From PSRI01 sp041484195 (GTDB lineage Bacteria > Bacteroidota > Bacteroidia > Chitinophagales > Chitinophagaceae), in NCBI GenBank assembly GCA_041484195.1, contig JBGPHC010000006.1, positions 99,787 through 163,786 of the forward strand: a stretch of DNA of 64,000 nt. Reading direction: 5' to 3'. The first letter of the stretch is position 1. Each line of letters begins with the position of its first letter. The position numbers and the translations under genes were made by a program. Shown piece by piece: positions 35,937 to 44,468 of this stretch. The notes beneath the pieces were generated by a model. The model worked only from the letters and a program-made list of their open reading frames with translations. It did no database searches and was not told where the DNA came from.

Positions 35937-36335
35937 TTAATAGATATAGCACAATACTTCCCCACCCACGTTCTGGGACTTGGCTTGCTTGTCTGTCATC
36001 ACTCCCCTGGATGTGCTAAGTATCGCTACTCCCAAACCTGATTTAACCCTCTTGAATTCTATGGGTTTGGCATATTGACGCAATCCCGGACGGCTGATCC
36101 TTTCCAGAGATCTGATTGCCGGCTGCTTGGTCTGAGGATCATATTTCAAAGCGATCTTGATCAGGCCCTGCTTATTGTTTTCCTCGAACTTGTACTTCAA
36201 TATGTAACCTTGATCATAAAGGATCTCGGTAATACGCTTCTTCAGGTTGGAGGATGGAATCTCAACGATCCGGTGACCAGCCAATTGCGCGTTACGCACC
36301 CTTGTCAAATAATCTGCGATGGGATCAGTTACCAT
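35937..36335 (-). CDS. rpsH: 30S ribosomal protein S8
   Basis: S8 is a primary binder of the 16S central domain and in E. coli represses the spc operon by binding the L5 region. The 132-residue product has 'VTDPIADYLTRVRNAQLAGHRIVEIPSSNLKKRI' at the start and 'GLGVAILSTSRGVMTDKQAKSQNVGGEVLCYIY' at the end, both diagnostic. Confidence 0.96.
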   Translation of the reverse strand: MVTDPIADYLTRVRNAQLAGHRIVEIPSSNLKKRITEILYDQGYILKYKFEENNKQGLIKIALKYDPQTKQPAIRSLERISRPGLRQYAKPIEFKRVKSGLGVAILSTSRGVMTDKQAKSQNVGGEVLCYIY

Positions 36336-36414
36336 TTTTTATCTCTATTGATAAGTTAACTAAATTGTTTAACAGCTTCGGTTCCCGGATATAGAATCCA
36401 GAACCCGGTCTGCC

Positions 36415-36684
36415 CTACCAGCTTGCTTTTTTCACGCCCGGTATCTTTCCATTCAATGCCATATCCCGGAAAGCGATCCTGGATATTCCAAAGTAGCGGA
36501 TATATCCCCTGGGACGCCCCGTAAGCTGGCAGCGATTTTTCAGTCTCACCGGCGATGCATTCCTGGGCAATGCGTCCAGGGCTTTCCAGTCGCCGGCGGC
36601 TTTTAGCACGGCACGTTTATCGGCATACTGCGCTACCATTCGCTCTCTTTTTCTTTGTCTGGCTTTTATTGATTCCTTTGCCAT
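36415..36684 (-). CDS. rpsN: 30S ribosomal protein S14 (zinc-free type)
   Basis: The 89-residue product is the long, zinc-independent form of S14. Only one Cys remains in the 'RCQLTGRPRGYIR' area, and the two CxxC pairs of the 61-residue zinc form are absent. It starts 'MAKESIKARQRKRERMV'. It lies between rplE and rpsH. Confidence 0.95.
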   Translation of the reverse strand: MAKESIKARQRKRERMVAQYADKRAVLKAAGDWKALDALPRNASPVRLKNRCQLTGRPRGYIRYFGISRIAFRDMALNGKIPGVKKASW

Positions 36685-36760
36685 TTTTTTTATTTAGATT
36701 ATTGTATCCGGTGAATCGTCGCTTCATTCAAAGCGTCACGATACTGCATACACGATAATT

Positions 36761-37330
36761 TTAGTCTTTTTTTACATTTCGGAAAGGCATGCCCAATTCC
36801 TTCAACAATTCAAATGCTTCTTCATTAGTATCCGCCGAAGTCACAAAAGTGATGTCCATCCCTGTAATCCGGTTCACCTTGTCGATATCAATCTCCGGAA
36901 AAATGATTTGCTCCGTGATGCCAAGCGTGTAATTACCGCGGCCATCGAATGCCTTATCATTTACTCCCCTGAAATCGCGTACGCGTGGCAGCGAGGCAGC
37001 GATCAGTCGATCCAGGAATTCATACATTTTGACGCCCCGCAGGGTTACCCTTGCCCCGATGGGCATATCGCGCCGCAACTTGAAATTGGAAATATCCTTC
37101 TTTGACCTTGTGGCCACGGCTTTCTGACCTGTGATGGTCGAGAGCTCTTCCAAAGCCACGTCAACCAGTTTCTTGTCATTCACCGCACCATTCACGCCAC
37201 GGTTGAGACAGATCTTTTCCAAACGCGGAACCTGCATTGGGTTCTTGTAGTCAAATCTTTTCATCAGGGCGGGTACCACTTCTTTCTGGTACTTTACCGC
37301 CAATCTCGGGATATATTTTGTTGTGCTCAT
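36761..37330 (-). CDS. rplE: 50S ribosomal protein L5
   Basis: L5 contacts 5S rRNA and the P-site tRNA. From the ATG at 37330 the product is 189 residues. A TTG two codons upstream is unlikely. Diagnostic blocks are 'KICLNRGVNGAVNDKKLVDVALEEL', 'RDMPIGARVTLRG' and 'IFPEIDIDKVNRITGMDITFVTSA'. Only seven bases separate it from rplX, the tightest spacing inside the ribosomal cluster apart from secY-map. Confidence 0.96.
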   Translation of the reverse strand: MSTTKYIPRLAVKYQKEVVPALMKRFDYKNPMQVPRLEKICLNRGVNGAVNDKKLVDVALEELSTITGQKAVATRSKKDISNFKLRRDMPIGARVTLRGVKMYEFLDRLIAASLPRVRDFRGVNDKAFDGRGNYTLGITEQIIFPEIDIDKVNRITGMDITFVTSADTNEEAFELLKELGMPFRNVKKD

Positions 37331-37337
37331 GCTCAAT

Positions 37338-37676
37338 TTATTTAATTACCTCGCCGGATTTTTTTGACACGCGAACCAGCTTGCCGTTTTCGCGGGTGCG
37401 TTTCACTTTTGTGCCTTCACTTTTCTTGGCATCCCATAACATTACATTGCTGATATGGATCGGGGCCTCTTTTTTCACCAATCCTCCCCGGGTATTCTGG
37501 GCCGATGGTTTGGTATGCCTGGTAACAATATTCACTCCTTCCACCAGCACACGGGCCTCTTCGGGATATACTTCAAGCACCTTATGTGGCTTGGCAACAT
37601 CCTTATCGTCACCCGCGATCACAACCACGGCATCTCCTTTCTTAATACTGAATTTTGGTCTGAATCTCTTGCTCAT
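37338..37676 (-). CDS. rplX: 50S ribosomal protein L24
   Basis: L24 initiates large-subunit assembly near the 5' end of 23S rRNA. The 112-residue product has the KOW motif ('KKGDAVVVIAGDDKDVAKPHKVLEVYPEEARVLVEGVNIVTRHTKPSAQNTRGGLVKKEAPIH'). Position between rplN and rplE is canonical. Confidence 0.95.
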   Translation of the reverse strand: MSKRFRPKFSIKKGDAVVVIAGDDKDVAKPHKVLEVYPEEARVLVEGVNIVTRHTKPSAQNTRGGLVKKEAPIHISNVMLWDAKKSEGTKVKRTRENGKLVRVSKKSGEVIK

Positions 37677-37771
37677 TTTTATAAGCTTTATGCAAATCGA
37701 ATTTTGAAAATATCTTTTCCTCGCTCCAGCCCGGGATGTTCTTATCCTGGTCCATCCTGCTCCGCCTTATT

Positions 37772-38140
37772 TCAAAGCACTTCCGGTGCCAGCGAAATGA
37801 TCTTCATATATCCCTTATCGCGTAATTCTCTTGCAACGGGCCCGAAAATACGAGTACCACGAGGCTCGTCAGCCTGGTTCAACAACACCACGGCGTTATC
37901 ATCGAAACGGATATAAGAACCGTCTTTGCGACGCAATTTATTCCGGGTGCGCACGATTACGGCCTTAGTTACGGTGCCTTTCTTAATTCCCCCGGCAGGG
38001 ATGGCGTCCTTCACGGTCACCACAATCGTATCGCCTATCCTGGCATAATCCTGGCCACTGTTTCCGAGAACACGGATGCACAAGACCTCTTTAGCCCCGC
38101 TATTGTCAGCTACGTTTAACCTGCTTTCTTGCTGAATCAT
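37772..38140 (-). CDS. rplN: 50S ribosomal protein L14
   Basis: L14 forms an intersubunit bridge and binds the silencing factor RsfS. The 122-residue product begins 'MIQQESRLNVADNSGAKEVLCIRVLG' and contains 'GTRIFGPVARELRDKGYMKIISLAPEVL' at the end, as expected. Confidence 0.97.
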   Translation of the reverse strand: MIQQESRLNVADNSGAKEVLCIRVLGNSGQDYARIGDTIVVTVKDAIPAGGIKKGTVTKAVIVRTRNKLRRKDGSYIRFDDNAVVLLNQADEPRGTRIFGPVARELRDKGYMKIISLAPEVL

Positions 38141-38253
38141 TTTATTTGGCTTTTGCTTTTGACTGTTAGTTCCGACCCAGATCGGATTGCTCCCAGCTAA
38201 TCATTAGACTAATATCTTTCCCCATTGCCTTGCTCAGGCTTACGGCTAATTTT

Positions 38254-38511
38254 TTACTTAGCTTTTTCTACTACCTCAACCAGTCTCCAGCGCTTGGTTT
38301 TGCTAAGCGGCCTGGATTCCATGATCCGGACCACATCGCCCACCGTGCATTCATTTTTTTCGTCGTGAGCATGGAATTTGGAAGTCTTCTTTACGAACTT
38401 CCCGTAGATAGGATGTTTCACCTTTCTTTCCACTTCCACCGTAATGGTCTTCACCATCTTGTTGCTGGTTACGACCCCAATCCTGGTTTTACGCAAATTT
38501 CTTTCAACCAT
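38254..38511 (-). CDS. rpsQ: 30S ribosomal protein S17
   Basis: S17 is an OB-fold primary rRNA binder. The 85-residue product contains 'RIGVVTSNKMVKTITVEVERKVKHPIYGKFVKKT', 'VGDVVRIMESRPLSKTKRW' and a short C-terminal tail. It lies between rpmC and rplN. Confidence 0.95.
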   Translation of the reverse strand: MVERNLRKTRIGVVTSNKMVKTITVEVERKVKHPIYGKFVKKTSKFHAHDEKNECTVGDVVRIMESRPLSKTKRWRLVEVVEKAK

Positions 38512-38598
38512 TTTTTTTAGATTTTAGCTTTGGGCCATCAGCCTTCGGCCATTTTATCATTTCCTGTCAACTGTTGCATGCAAGCAGGTGACAGCTAT

Positions 38599-38814
38599 TT
38601 ACACGATTCCCTCCAGCTCTCTTTTCTTCAACTCGGTTTTCAGCCGGGAGAGGTCACGCCGCAGGTCACGGATACTCATAGGATTCTCCAAGGGAGAAAT
38701 GGTATGTGCAAACTGTAATTTCTTGAGCCTCAATTCGTCTTCGCTGATGCGCGCCTCGAGGTCCTTCACATTCAAATCTTTCAGGCTCTTTACGAAATCA
38801 ATTTTCTTTGACAT
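38599..38814 (-). CDS. rpmC: 50S ribosomal protein L29
   Basis: L29 lies near the exit tunnel next to L23. The 71-residue product is an all-helical protein with 'LEARISEDELRLKKLQFAHTISPLENPMSIRDLRRDLSRLKTELKKRE', matching the family. It starts 'MSKKIDFVKSL', somewhat N-terminally extended. Confidence 0.93.
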   Translation of the reverse strand: MSKKIDFVKSLKDLNVKDLEARISEDELRLKKLQFAHTISPLENPMSIRDLRRDLSRLKTELKKRELEGIV

Positions 38815-38880
38815 CTGTATTCATTTTGCGACCCGCCGCGCTAAGGGTGCGGGCCATTGACAATTCAGTATAGTATATAA

Positions 38881-39303
38881 CTAAGAGGCGGAATAATCTG
38901 CCCTCACCACAAATTTGGTCTTGATCGGCAATTTTGCAGCCGCCAGATCCATGGCTTCTTTTGCCACTGCTTCGGGAACTCCATCTGCTTCAAAGAGGAT
39001 GCGTCCTGGTTCTACCACGGCTGCCCAGAATTCGGGATTACCCTTGCCCTTGCCCATCCTCACTTCCGCGGGTTTGCGGGTAATGGGCTTATCCGGGAAA
39101 ATTCTGATCCACACATTTCCCTCACGTTTCATGGCACGTGTCATAGCCTGGCGTGCTGATTCAATCTGGCGATTAGTGAGCCAAATGCCTTCCAGTGCCT
39201 TGAGACCGAAAGAACCAAAAGCAATGGTGGAACCACGCTTGGCTACCTTCCTGATGCGGCCTTTCTGCGCCTTTCTATGTTTTGATCTCTTTGGTTGTAA
39301 CAT
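38881..39303 (-). CDS. rplP: 50S ribosomal protein L16
   Basis: L16 organises the tRNA sites of the large subunit. The 140-residue product starts 'MLQPKRSKHRKAQKGRIRKVAKRGSTIAFG' and includes 'VWIRIFPDKPITRKPAEVRMGKGKGNPEFWAAVVEPGRILFEADGV', the diagnostic region. Confidence 0.97.
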   Translation of the reverse strand: MLQPKRSKHRKAQKGRIRKVAKRGSTIAFGSFGLKALEGIWLTNRQIESARQAMTRAMKREGNVWIRIFPDKPITRKPAEVRMGKGKGNPEFWAAVVEPGRILFEADGVPEAVAKEAMDLAAAKLPIKTKFVVRADYSAS

Positions 39304-39351
39304 TTTCTTTAATGTTTCAAATTGCTTGTTGTTTGTTGCTGTCCTTTCGCA

Positions 39352-40164
39352 TTAATGCCTTCTGTCACCTCCGCCTCTCCGGTCTCCGCCGCCACCTCTC
39401 CTGTCGCCTCCACCTCTTCTCTCATTTCCACCGCCTCTCCGGTCATCGCGCCTGTCCCTGCCTTCGTCTCTCCTTTCCCTGCGGTCGGTCACGTCGCTCT
39501 TGCCACCAACAAAATTCGGGTTCAGATCGCGCTTCGTAAGTATTTCTCCCTTACAGATCCAGACTTTGATACCAATCTTACCGTAAACCGTAAGCGCGAA
39601 TACGTTGGCATAGTCTATATCCATACGAAAGGTATGCAGTGGCACCCTGCCCTGTTTGATTTCTTCGGTCCTGGCGATTTCCGCGCCACCCAGGCGACCG
39701 CTCACTTTCACCTTGATTCCTTCGGCGCCCATACGCATGGCGGAAGCGATGGCCATTTTAATGGCTCTTTTATAATTAATACGATTCTCAATTTGCTTCG
39801 CGATGGTGTCACCCACGATATTAGCATCCAGTTCGGGCCGGCGGATCTCAAGAATATTGATCTGCACGTCTTCCTTACCGGTCAGCTTTTTCAGTTCTTC
39901 CTTGATGCGGTCCACTTCGCCACCGCCCTTACCTATGATGATACCAGGCTTGGACGTATGGATGGTAACGATCAGCTTGTTCAGCGTCCTTTCAATCACG
40001 ATCTTGGAGATGCCTCCCTTGTTGATACGCGCATTCAGGTAAGTCCTGATCTTATAATCCTCGATCAGCTTGCCCGAATAATCCTTCTTGTTACCGTACC
40101 AGTTGCTTTCCCAACCGCGGATGATTCCTAGCCTGTTACCAATTGGATTTGCTTTCTGACCCAT
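39352..40164 (-). CDS. rpsC: 30S ribosomal protein S3 with Arg/Gly-rich tail
   Basis: S3 lines the mRNA entry channel. The 270-residue product has the type-2 KH domain with its GxxG loop ('IIGKGGGEVDRIKEELKKLTGKEDVQINI') and the C-terminal beta domain through 'KGEILTKRDLNPNFVGGKSDVTD'. It is then extended by about 45 residues composed almost only of Arg, Gly and Asp, with repeated 'DRRGGG' units. The tail is coded by G-rich repeated triplets, so slippage could vary its length. Confidence 0.95.
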   Translation of the reverse strand: MGQKANPIGNRLGIIRGWESNWYGNKKDYSGKLIEDYKIRTYLNARINKGGISKIVIERTLNKLIVTIHTSKPGIIIGKGGGEVDRIKEELKKLTGKEDVQINILEIRRPELDANIVGDTIAKQIENRINYKRAIKMAIASAMRMGAEGIKVKVSGRLGGAEIARTEEIKQGRVPLHTFRMDIDYANVFALTVYGKIGIKVWICKGEILTKRDLNPNFVGGKSDVTDRRERRDEGRDRRDDRRGGGNERRGGGDRRGGGGDRRGGGDRRH

Positions 40165-40246
40165 ATAGGTTTTTTAGTTAATTATTTGTAGGATTTGTGA
40201 AGGCTATTCTCAGTGCTGCTTCCGAAAATTCGCCTATCATGATCCT

Positions 40247-40591
40247 TTAATTCTTTACGTCCACTATTAAGGTTACATGGTTGCTGCGTTTGCGCACGCG
40301 ATAGGCCCTGCCCTGGGGCGCCGGCAACATTCTCTTCAATACCCTGCCACCATCAACAAATATCGTTTTCACCACGAGCCCTGCATCGACGGCACTTTTC
40401 CCTTCATTTTTTTGTTCCCAGTTATTCATCGCGCTCCTCAATAATTTATACAATGGCGTAGAAGAATGCTGGGGATGATGTTCCAGTATCGCGAGTCCCT
40501 TTTCCACGTCCATACCCCTGATCACATCGGCGAGCAATCGCATTTTGCGGGGTGATGTGGGATAGTTTTTGAGTTTAGCTACTGCTTCCAT
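40247..40591 (-). CDS. rplV: 50S ribosomal protein L22
   Basis: L22 lines the exit tunnel with its long hairpin. The 114-residue product has 'YPTSPRKMRLLADVIRGMDVEKGLAILEHHPQHSSTPLYKLLRSAMNNWEQKN' and the hairpin tip 'VDGGRVLKRMLPAPQGRAYRVRKRSNHVTLIV'. The position between rpsS and rpsC is canonical. Confidence 0.96.
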   Translation of the reverse strand: MEAVAKLKNYPTSPRKMRLLADVIRGMDVEKGLAILEHHPQHSSTPLYKLLRSAMNNWEQKNEGKSAVDAGLVVKTIFVDGGRVLKRMLPAPQGRAYRVRKRSNHVTLIVDVKN

Positions 40592-40671
40592 TTTTATTCA
40601 GTTTCTGGTGCGGGTACCGGATGCTTGATTTGGATGAACCTATCAGCGCCTCTTTGTACTGCCTCCGCCTA

Positions 40672-40944
40672 TTATACAATCTTTTTACTTGAGTGTCCTT
40701 TGAAATTGCGTGTCGGCGCAAATTCTCCGAATTTATGTCCTACCATGAATTCGGTCACATATACCGGGATGAATTTATTCCCATTGTGCACCGCCAACGT
40801 ATGACCCACGAAGTCAGGCGTAATAGTTGTGCGGCGGCTCCAGGTTTTGATCACCCCTTTTTTCAATTTGCCCTCATTCATGGCCAGTACCTTTTTCTCG
40901 AGGTAGTCGGCTACATAAGGACCTTTTTTAATCGAACGACCCAT
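40672..40944 (-). CDS. rpsS: 30S ribosomal protein S19
   Basis: S19 lies in the head of the small subunit. The 90-residue product starts 'MGRSIKKGPYVADYLEKKV', has 'VIKTWSRRTTITPDFVGHTLAVHNGNKFIPVYVTEFMVGHKFGEFAPTR', and is typical in length. Confidence 0.97.
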   Translation of the reverse strand: MGRSIKKGPYVADYLEKKVLAMNEGKLKKGVIKTWSRRTTITPDFVGHTLAVHNGNKFIPVYVTEFMVGHKFGEFAPTRNFKGHSSKKIV

Positions 40945-41007
40945 AGTGTATCGTTAATTGGTTAATTGTTATTTATTGAAAAATGCTTTCCTTCTATTTC
41001 CCGGTTC

Positions 41008-41844
41008 TTATTGCGCCAGTTTATTTCCCTTGCTGCGCTGCAGAATCAGTTTGTCGGATCCCTTCTTTTTTCGTGTTTTCAAACCCTTGGCATATTTGCC
41101 CGTTCTGCTCCTTGGATGACCACCCGATGCCTTTCCTTCACCACCACCCATTGGATGATCCACGGGGTTCATGGCGACACCACGATTACGGGGACGAATG
41201 CCTTTCCACCTGTTTACGCCGGCCTTGCCCGCAGTTTCCAGGTTATGATCGCTATTGCTCACGACGCCTACGGTAGCATAACAGTTGATCAGGATCTTCC
41301 TGAGTTCACCGCTGGGCATTTTCAAAACAGCATATTTATCTTCCTTATTGGTAAGCTGTGCGGATGAGCCCGCGCTTCTCGCCAATTTTGCTCCCTGTCC
41401 GGGCTGCATTTCAATATTATGCACATTAGTACCCAGAGGCATGTTTTTCAGGGGCAGTGCATTTCCGATTTCAGGCGCGACGGCATCTCCGCTTAATACG
41501 GTTGAGCCTACCTGTAAACCTTGCGGCGCGATGATATACCTCTTCTCTCCGTCAACATAATTCAGCAACGCGATGAAAGCGGTGCGGTTTGGATCATATT
41601 CTATCGATACCACCACCGCTTTGATATCCTTCTTATTCCGTCTGAAGTCCACAACACGGTATTGCTTCTTGTGTCCACCACCCATATAGCGCATGGACCT
41701 GTGGCCCTGTGCATTTCGGCCACCCGTACTCTTCTTGGGTTCCAAGAGACTTTTCTCGGGACTGTCAGTAGTGATTTCCGCATAAGCGTTTCCAATCCTC
41801 CATCGTGTCCCTGCCGTAATCGGTTTGTACTTTTTTAATGCCAT
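41008..41844 (-). CDS. rplB: 50S ribosomal protein L2
   Basis: L2 is needed for subunit joining and peptidyl transfer. The 278-residue product contains the signature 'RNRGVAMNPVDHPMGGGEGKASGGHPRSRTGKYAKGLKTRKKK', with the near-invariant His of the 'HPMGGG' block. It lies between rplW and rpsS. Confidence 0.98.
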   Translation of the reverse strand: MALKKYKPITAGTRWRIGNAYAEITTDSPEKSLLEPKKSTGGRNAQGHRSMRYMGGGHKKQYRVVDFRRNKKDIKAVVVSIEYDPNRTAFIALLNYVDGEKRYIIAPQGLQVGSTVLSGDAVAPEIGNALPLKNMPLGTNVHNIEMQPGQGAKLARSAGSSAQLTNKEDKYAVLKMPSGELRKILINCYATVGVVSNSDHNLETAGKAGVNRWKGIRPRNRGVAMNPVDHPMGGGEGKASGGHPRSRTGKYAKGLKTRKKKGSDKLILQRSKGNKLAQ

Positions 41845-41943
41845 TGTATTCTACTTTTGACTGCGAATTTGTCAGCGTCGCTGGCTATAATAAAAATCAA
41901 TTCATTCTGTCCGGCTTCTTTCCAGAGAGCGGAAAATATTTTA

Positions 41944-42243
41944 TCAAAGAGTTCCGTACAGGTCAATATTCTCACCTTCCGAAATCGTTATATAAGCTTT
42001 CTTATAAGCGGGCTTCTGACCCGATATGAATCCGGCCTTGGTGAAGCGGGATTTGCTTTTGCCGGGAACCACAACCGTATTCACGTCCACTACATTCACG
42101 CCGTAAAAATCTTCCACAGCCTTCTTTATCTCCAGCTTATTGGCCTTGCGGCTCACACGAAAAGCATAAGTGCGCCTTTTTTCACTCAGCTTATTGCTTT
42201 TTTCCGTGACTATCGGTCTGATCAAAACATCTGCGAGTTTCAT
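41944..42243 (-). CDS. rplW: 50S ribosomal protein L23
   Basis: L23 forms the docking site for trigger factor and SRP at the exit tunnel. The 99-residue product shows 'VLIRPIVTEKSNKLSEKRRTYAFRVSRKANKLEIKKAVEDFYGVNVVDVNTVVVPGKSK', the family core. Confidence 0.96.
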   Translation of the reverse strand: MKLADVLIRPIVTEKSNKLSEKRRTYAFRVSRKANKLEIKKAVEDFYGVNVVDVNTVVVPGKSKSRFTKAGFISGQKPAYKKAYITISEGENIDLYGTL

Positions 42244-42299
42244 ATTAACTCAAATTGAAATTTTATAAATCTAAATCAATCCACGCTTCTCAATCTCTT

Positions 42300-42938
42300 C
42301 TATGCCTCGGCAACTGCTTCTTCTTCGGCGAAAATTTTGGCAGCCGTTTCGGTCAGCAAGAGCACATCACTATTCATGATGTCATAGGTATTGATATCCG
42401 CCAGGGGAATTCCCAACACCGACGGCACATTCCTAAGGCTCAGCTCAAGGTTTTCGTTACTATCTGCCAGCACAAACAAGGTTTTCTTATTTGCAATTTT
42501 CAGAGTCTTGAGTATGCTAACCACTTCCTTAGTCTTTGGGGCCTCCAAGGAAAAATCTTCCAGCACCAGGATGGCTTCTGCCTTGGCTTTATAAGTAAGC
42601 GCCGAGATTTTTGCCAGGTCCTTTACTTTGCGATTCAATTTTATATCCCAGCTATGCGGCTTGGGACCAAATACGGTTCCACCGCCTTTGTACAAGGGGT
42701 TACGAATATTTCCCTTTCTCGATCCTCCTGTTCCTTTCTGACGATGCAGTTTGCGACTTGAACCTTTTACTTCGGCGCGGGTCTTCACTTTATGAGTGCC
42801 CTGGCGCTGGCCTGCCAAAAATTGCTTCACTGACAGGTATAAAACGTGATCGTTCGGCTCGGCACCGAAAATCTCTTCCGGAAGCTCCACCGTTCTACCT
42901 GTTTTCTTTCCTTTTGTATTTAGAACATCTACTTGCAT
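42300..42938 (-). CDS. rplD: 50S ribosomal protein L4
   Basis: L4 lines the exit tunnel and in many bacteria autoregulates the S10 operon. The 212-residue product has the tunnel loop 'RAEVKGSSRKLHRQKGTGGSRKGNIRNPLYKGGGTVFGPKPHSWDIKLNRKVK' and the closing Rossmann-like domain. The C-terminus adds an acidic 'EEEAVAEA' tail. Autoregulation in this organism is not shown by the sequence. Confidence 0.96.
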   Translation of the reverse strand: MQVDVLNTKGKKTGRTVELPEEIFGAEPNDHVLYLSVKQFLAGQRQGTHKVKTRAEVKGSSRKLHRQKGTGGSRKGNIRNPLYKGGGTVFGPKPHSWDIKLNRKVKDLAKISALTYKAKAEAILVLEDFSLEAPKTKEVVSILKTLKIANKKTLFVLADSNENLELSLRNVPSVLGIPLADINTYDIMNSDVLLLTETAAKIFAEEEAVAEA

Positions 42939-42980
42939 ATCTCAATTTTTTTGACCCGGCAAGGGTCCCCGTTTTCGGAA

Positions 42981-43601
42981 TTATTTCTGAATTAAAACAA
43001 TGGAACCATTGTGGCCCGGAACAGAACCGCTCACCAGGATATAATTTTTCTCTGGGAATAATTTCAACACTTTCAAACCTTTCAGTTTCACCCGGTCATT
43101 ACCCATACGGCCGGCCATACGCACACCTTTGAAAACGCGTGAAGCGTCGGATGAGTTACCGATGGAACCGGGAGCCCTCTGACGGTCGTGCTGGCCGTGC
43201 GACTGTTCGCCAACTCCGGAAAATCCATGACGTTTTACGACGCCCTGGAATCCCTTGCCTTTGGATGTGCCAATCACCTCCACCTCTTCGCCTTCTGCGA
43301 AAATGTCGAGGGTAATGGTTTCACCAATATTCTTTTCAATGGAATAATCGCGGAATTCTTTCAAAAACTTCTTAGGGTTGGTATTCGCTTTGGCGAAATG
43401 GCCGGACTCAGCCTTAGTGGAATGTTTGTCATTTTTATCGCCGAAAGCCAATTGAACGGAGCTATAGCCATCGGACTCTTTTGTCTTGACCTGGGTAACC
43501 ACGCATGGACCAGCTTCAATTATGGTGCAGGCAGTCTGCCTCCCATCGGCGGGATTGAAGATGCTGGTCATCCCGATCTTTTTACCAATAATACCTTTCA
43601 T
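42981..43601 (-). CDS. rplC: 50S ribosomal protein L3
   Basis: L3 is an early-binding protein near the peptidyl transferase centre. The 206-residue product has 'GIIGKKIGMTSIFNPADGRQTACTIIEAGPCVVTQVKT' and the extended loop with 'KGKGFQGVVKRHGFSGVGEQSHGQHDRQRAPGSIG', both canonical. It is separated from rpsJ by an unusually long 320-base gap. Confidence 0.97.
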   Translation of the reverse strand: MKGIIGKKIGMTSIFNPADGRQTACTIIEAGPCVVTQVKTKESDGYSSVQLAFGDKNDKHSTKAESGHFAKANTNPKKFLKEFRDYSIEKNIGETITLDIFAEGEEVEVIGTSKGKGFQGVVKRHGFSGVGEQSHGQHDRQRAPGSIGNSSDASRVFKGVRMAGRMGNDRVKLKGLKVLKLFPEKNYILVSGSVPGHNGSIVLIQK

Positions 43602-43921
43602 TGCTTTTAATTTATGCCCTGTAAGGTTGAAGAGACAGCACTGAGCTGTATTATCAGTTCTTCAATCCCCGTTTGCCGCCGACCTTTTCCCTTGTTTCCC
43701 ACTTGTGGAAGAGGAAGTACCGACGGTAAACTAACCTCGAAGGGCTAGTTCATATTTTATCATCGTTTTGGAAGCAGAAGGATTTCCATGATAGATTTCC
43801 TTCGCCATCCTGCCCAGCGCTCCTTTATTTCGATTGAATTTGGGAGATGGGCAAATTATAAGAACTGGATGGTTTGATGATAATTAATTAATAATTACAA
43901 TCAACCATTTTTTGATACTAG
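43602..43921 (-). other. 320-base gap between rpsJ and rplC
   Basis: These two genes are adjacent in almost all bacteria. Here 320 bases separate them on the same strand. No exact TAnnTTTG box was found inside, so the gap probably belongs to one transcript as an internal leader of rplC. A 25-codon frame on the minus strand (ATG at 43806-43808, TAG at 43731-43733) is preceded by AAGGAG- and GCAGG-like bases, but its peptide has no recognisable features. The gap could hold regulatory RNA structure, or be a scar of a lost insertion. Confidence 0.5.
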
Positions 43922-44227
43922 TTATGCTTTGATCTCTACGTCCACGCCACTGGGCAGATCCAGTTTACTCAGCGCGTCAACGGTACGTGAGGAAGAAGTG
44001 TAAATATCCAGCAGACGCTTATGGGTACAAAGCTGGAATTGTTCACGGCTCTTCTTGTTCACGTGCGGAGAACGTAAAACGGTAAAGATCTTTTTCTGCG
44101 TAGGTAAAGGGATTGGTCCTGTAACCACAGCCCCTGTGCTGCGCACTGTTTTTACGATCTTTTCGGCAGATTTGTCCACCAGGTTATGATCGTAACTCTG
44201 TAATTTGATCCTAATTCTTTGAGACAT
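43922..44227 (-). CDS. rpsJ: 30S ribosomal protein S10
   Basis: S10 is a head protein of the small subunit, also used as NusE in antitermination. The 101-residue product starts 'MSQRIRIKLQSYDHNLVDKSAEKIV' and contains 'GPIPLPTQKKIFTVLRSPHVNKKSREQFQLCTHKRLLDIY', the diagnostic block. It is the first gene of the cluster and lies behind the best promoter in the window. Confidence 0.97.
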   Translation of the reverse strand: MSQRIRIKLQSYDHNLVDKSAEKIVKTVRSTGAVVTGPIPLPTQKKIFTVLRSPHVNKKSREQFQLCTHKRLLDIYTSSSRTVDALSKLDLPSGVDVEIKA

Positions 44228-44268
44228 AGCGCAAAATCCCCGTTTATCACCTTACGGTTTTGGGAGTG

Positions 44269-44300
44269 CAAAGGTAGGGGCTGTTTTAGAATTACACAAA
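44269..44300 (-). promoter_or_regulatory. S10-operon promoter, TTTG-N20-TACCTTTG
   Basis: On the minus strand the -7 box TACCTTTG (44269-44276) is preceded by TTTG (44297-44300) at a spacing of exactly 20 bases. This is a full match to the Bacteroidota primary sigma promoter. It would start transcription near 44263, about 36 bases before the rpsJ ATG. Confidence 0.8.
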
Positions 44301-44468
44301 GAATTCGATAAGTTTTTTTACCCATCGGCCGATTTCCGGGGTTTGGCCTTCAATCAGGATAGTTTATTCAGTGGTATAAACAGGGTTTGGGCCGCCAATA
44401 GCTGCGTCTGATTCGGCTACGGATAGGAAAGTAGCTTTAATCCTGCAGACAGAACCTATTAAAGTACC

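Noticed and set aside
39322..40131. 269-codon open frame on the plus strand across the rpsC region
   Set aside because: It is antisense to a certain S3 gene and gives a composition-biased translation. Open antisense frames are expected from the codon use here.
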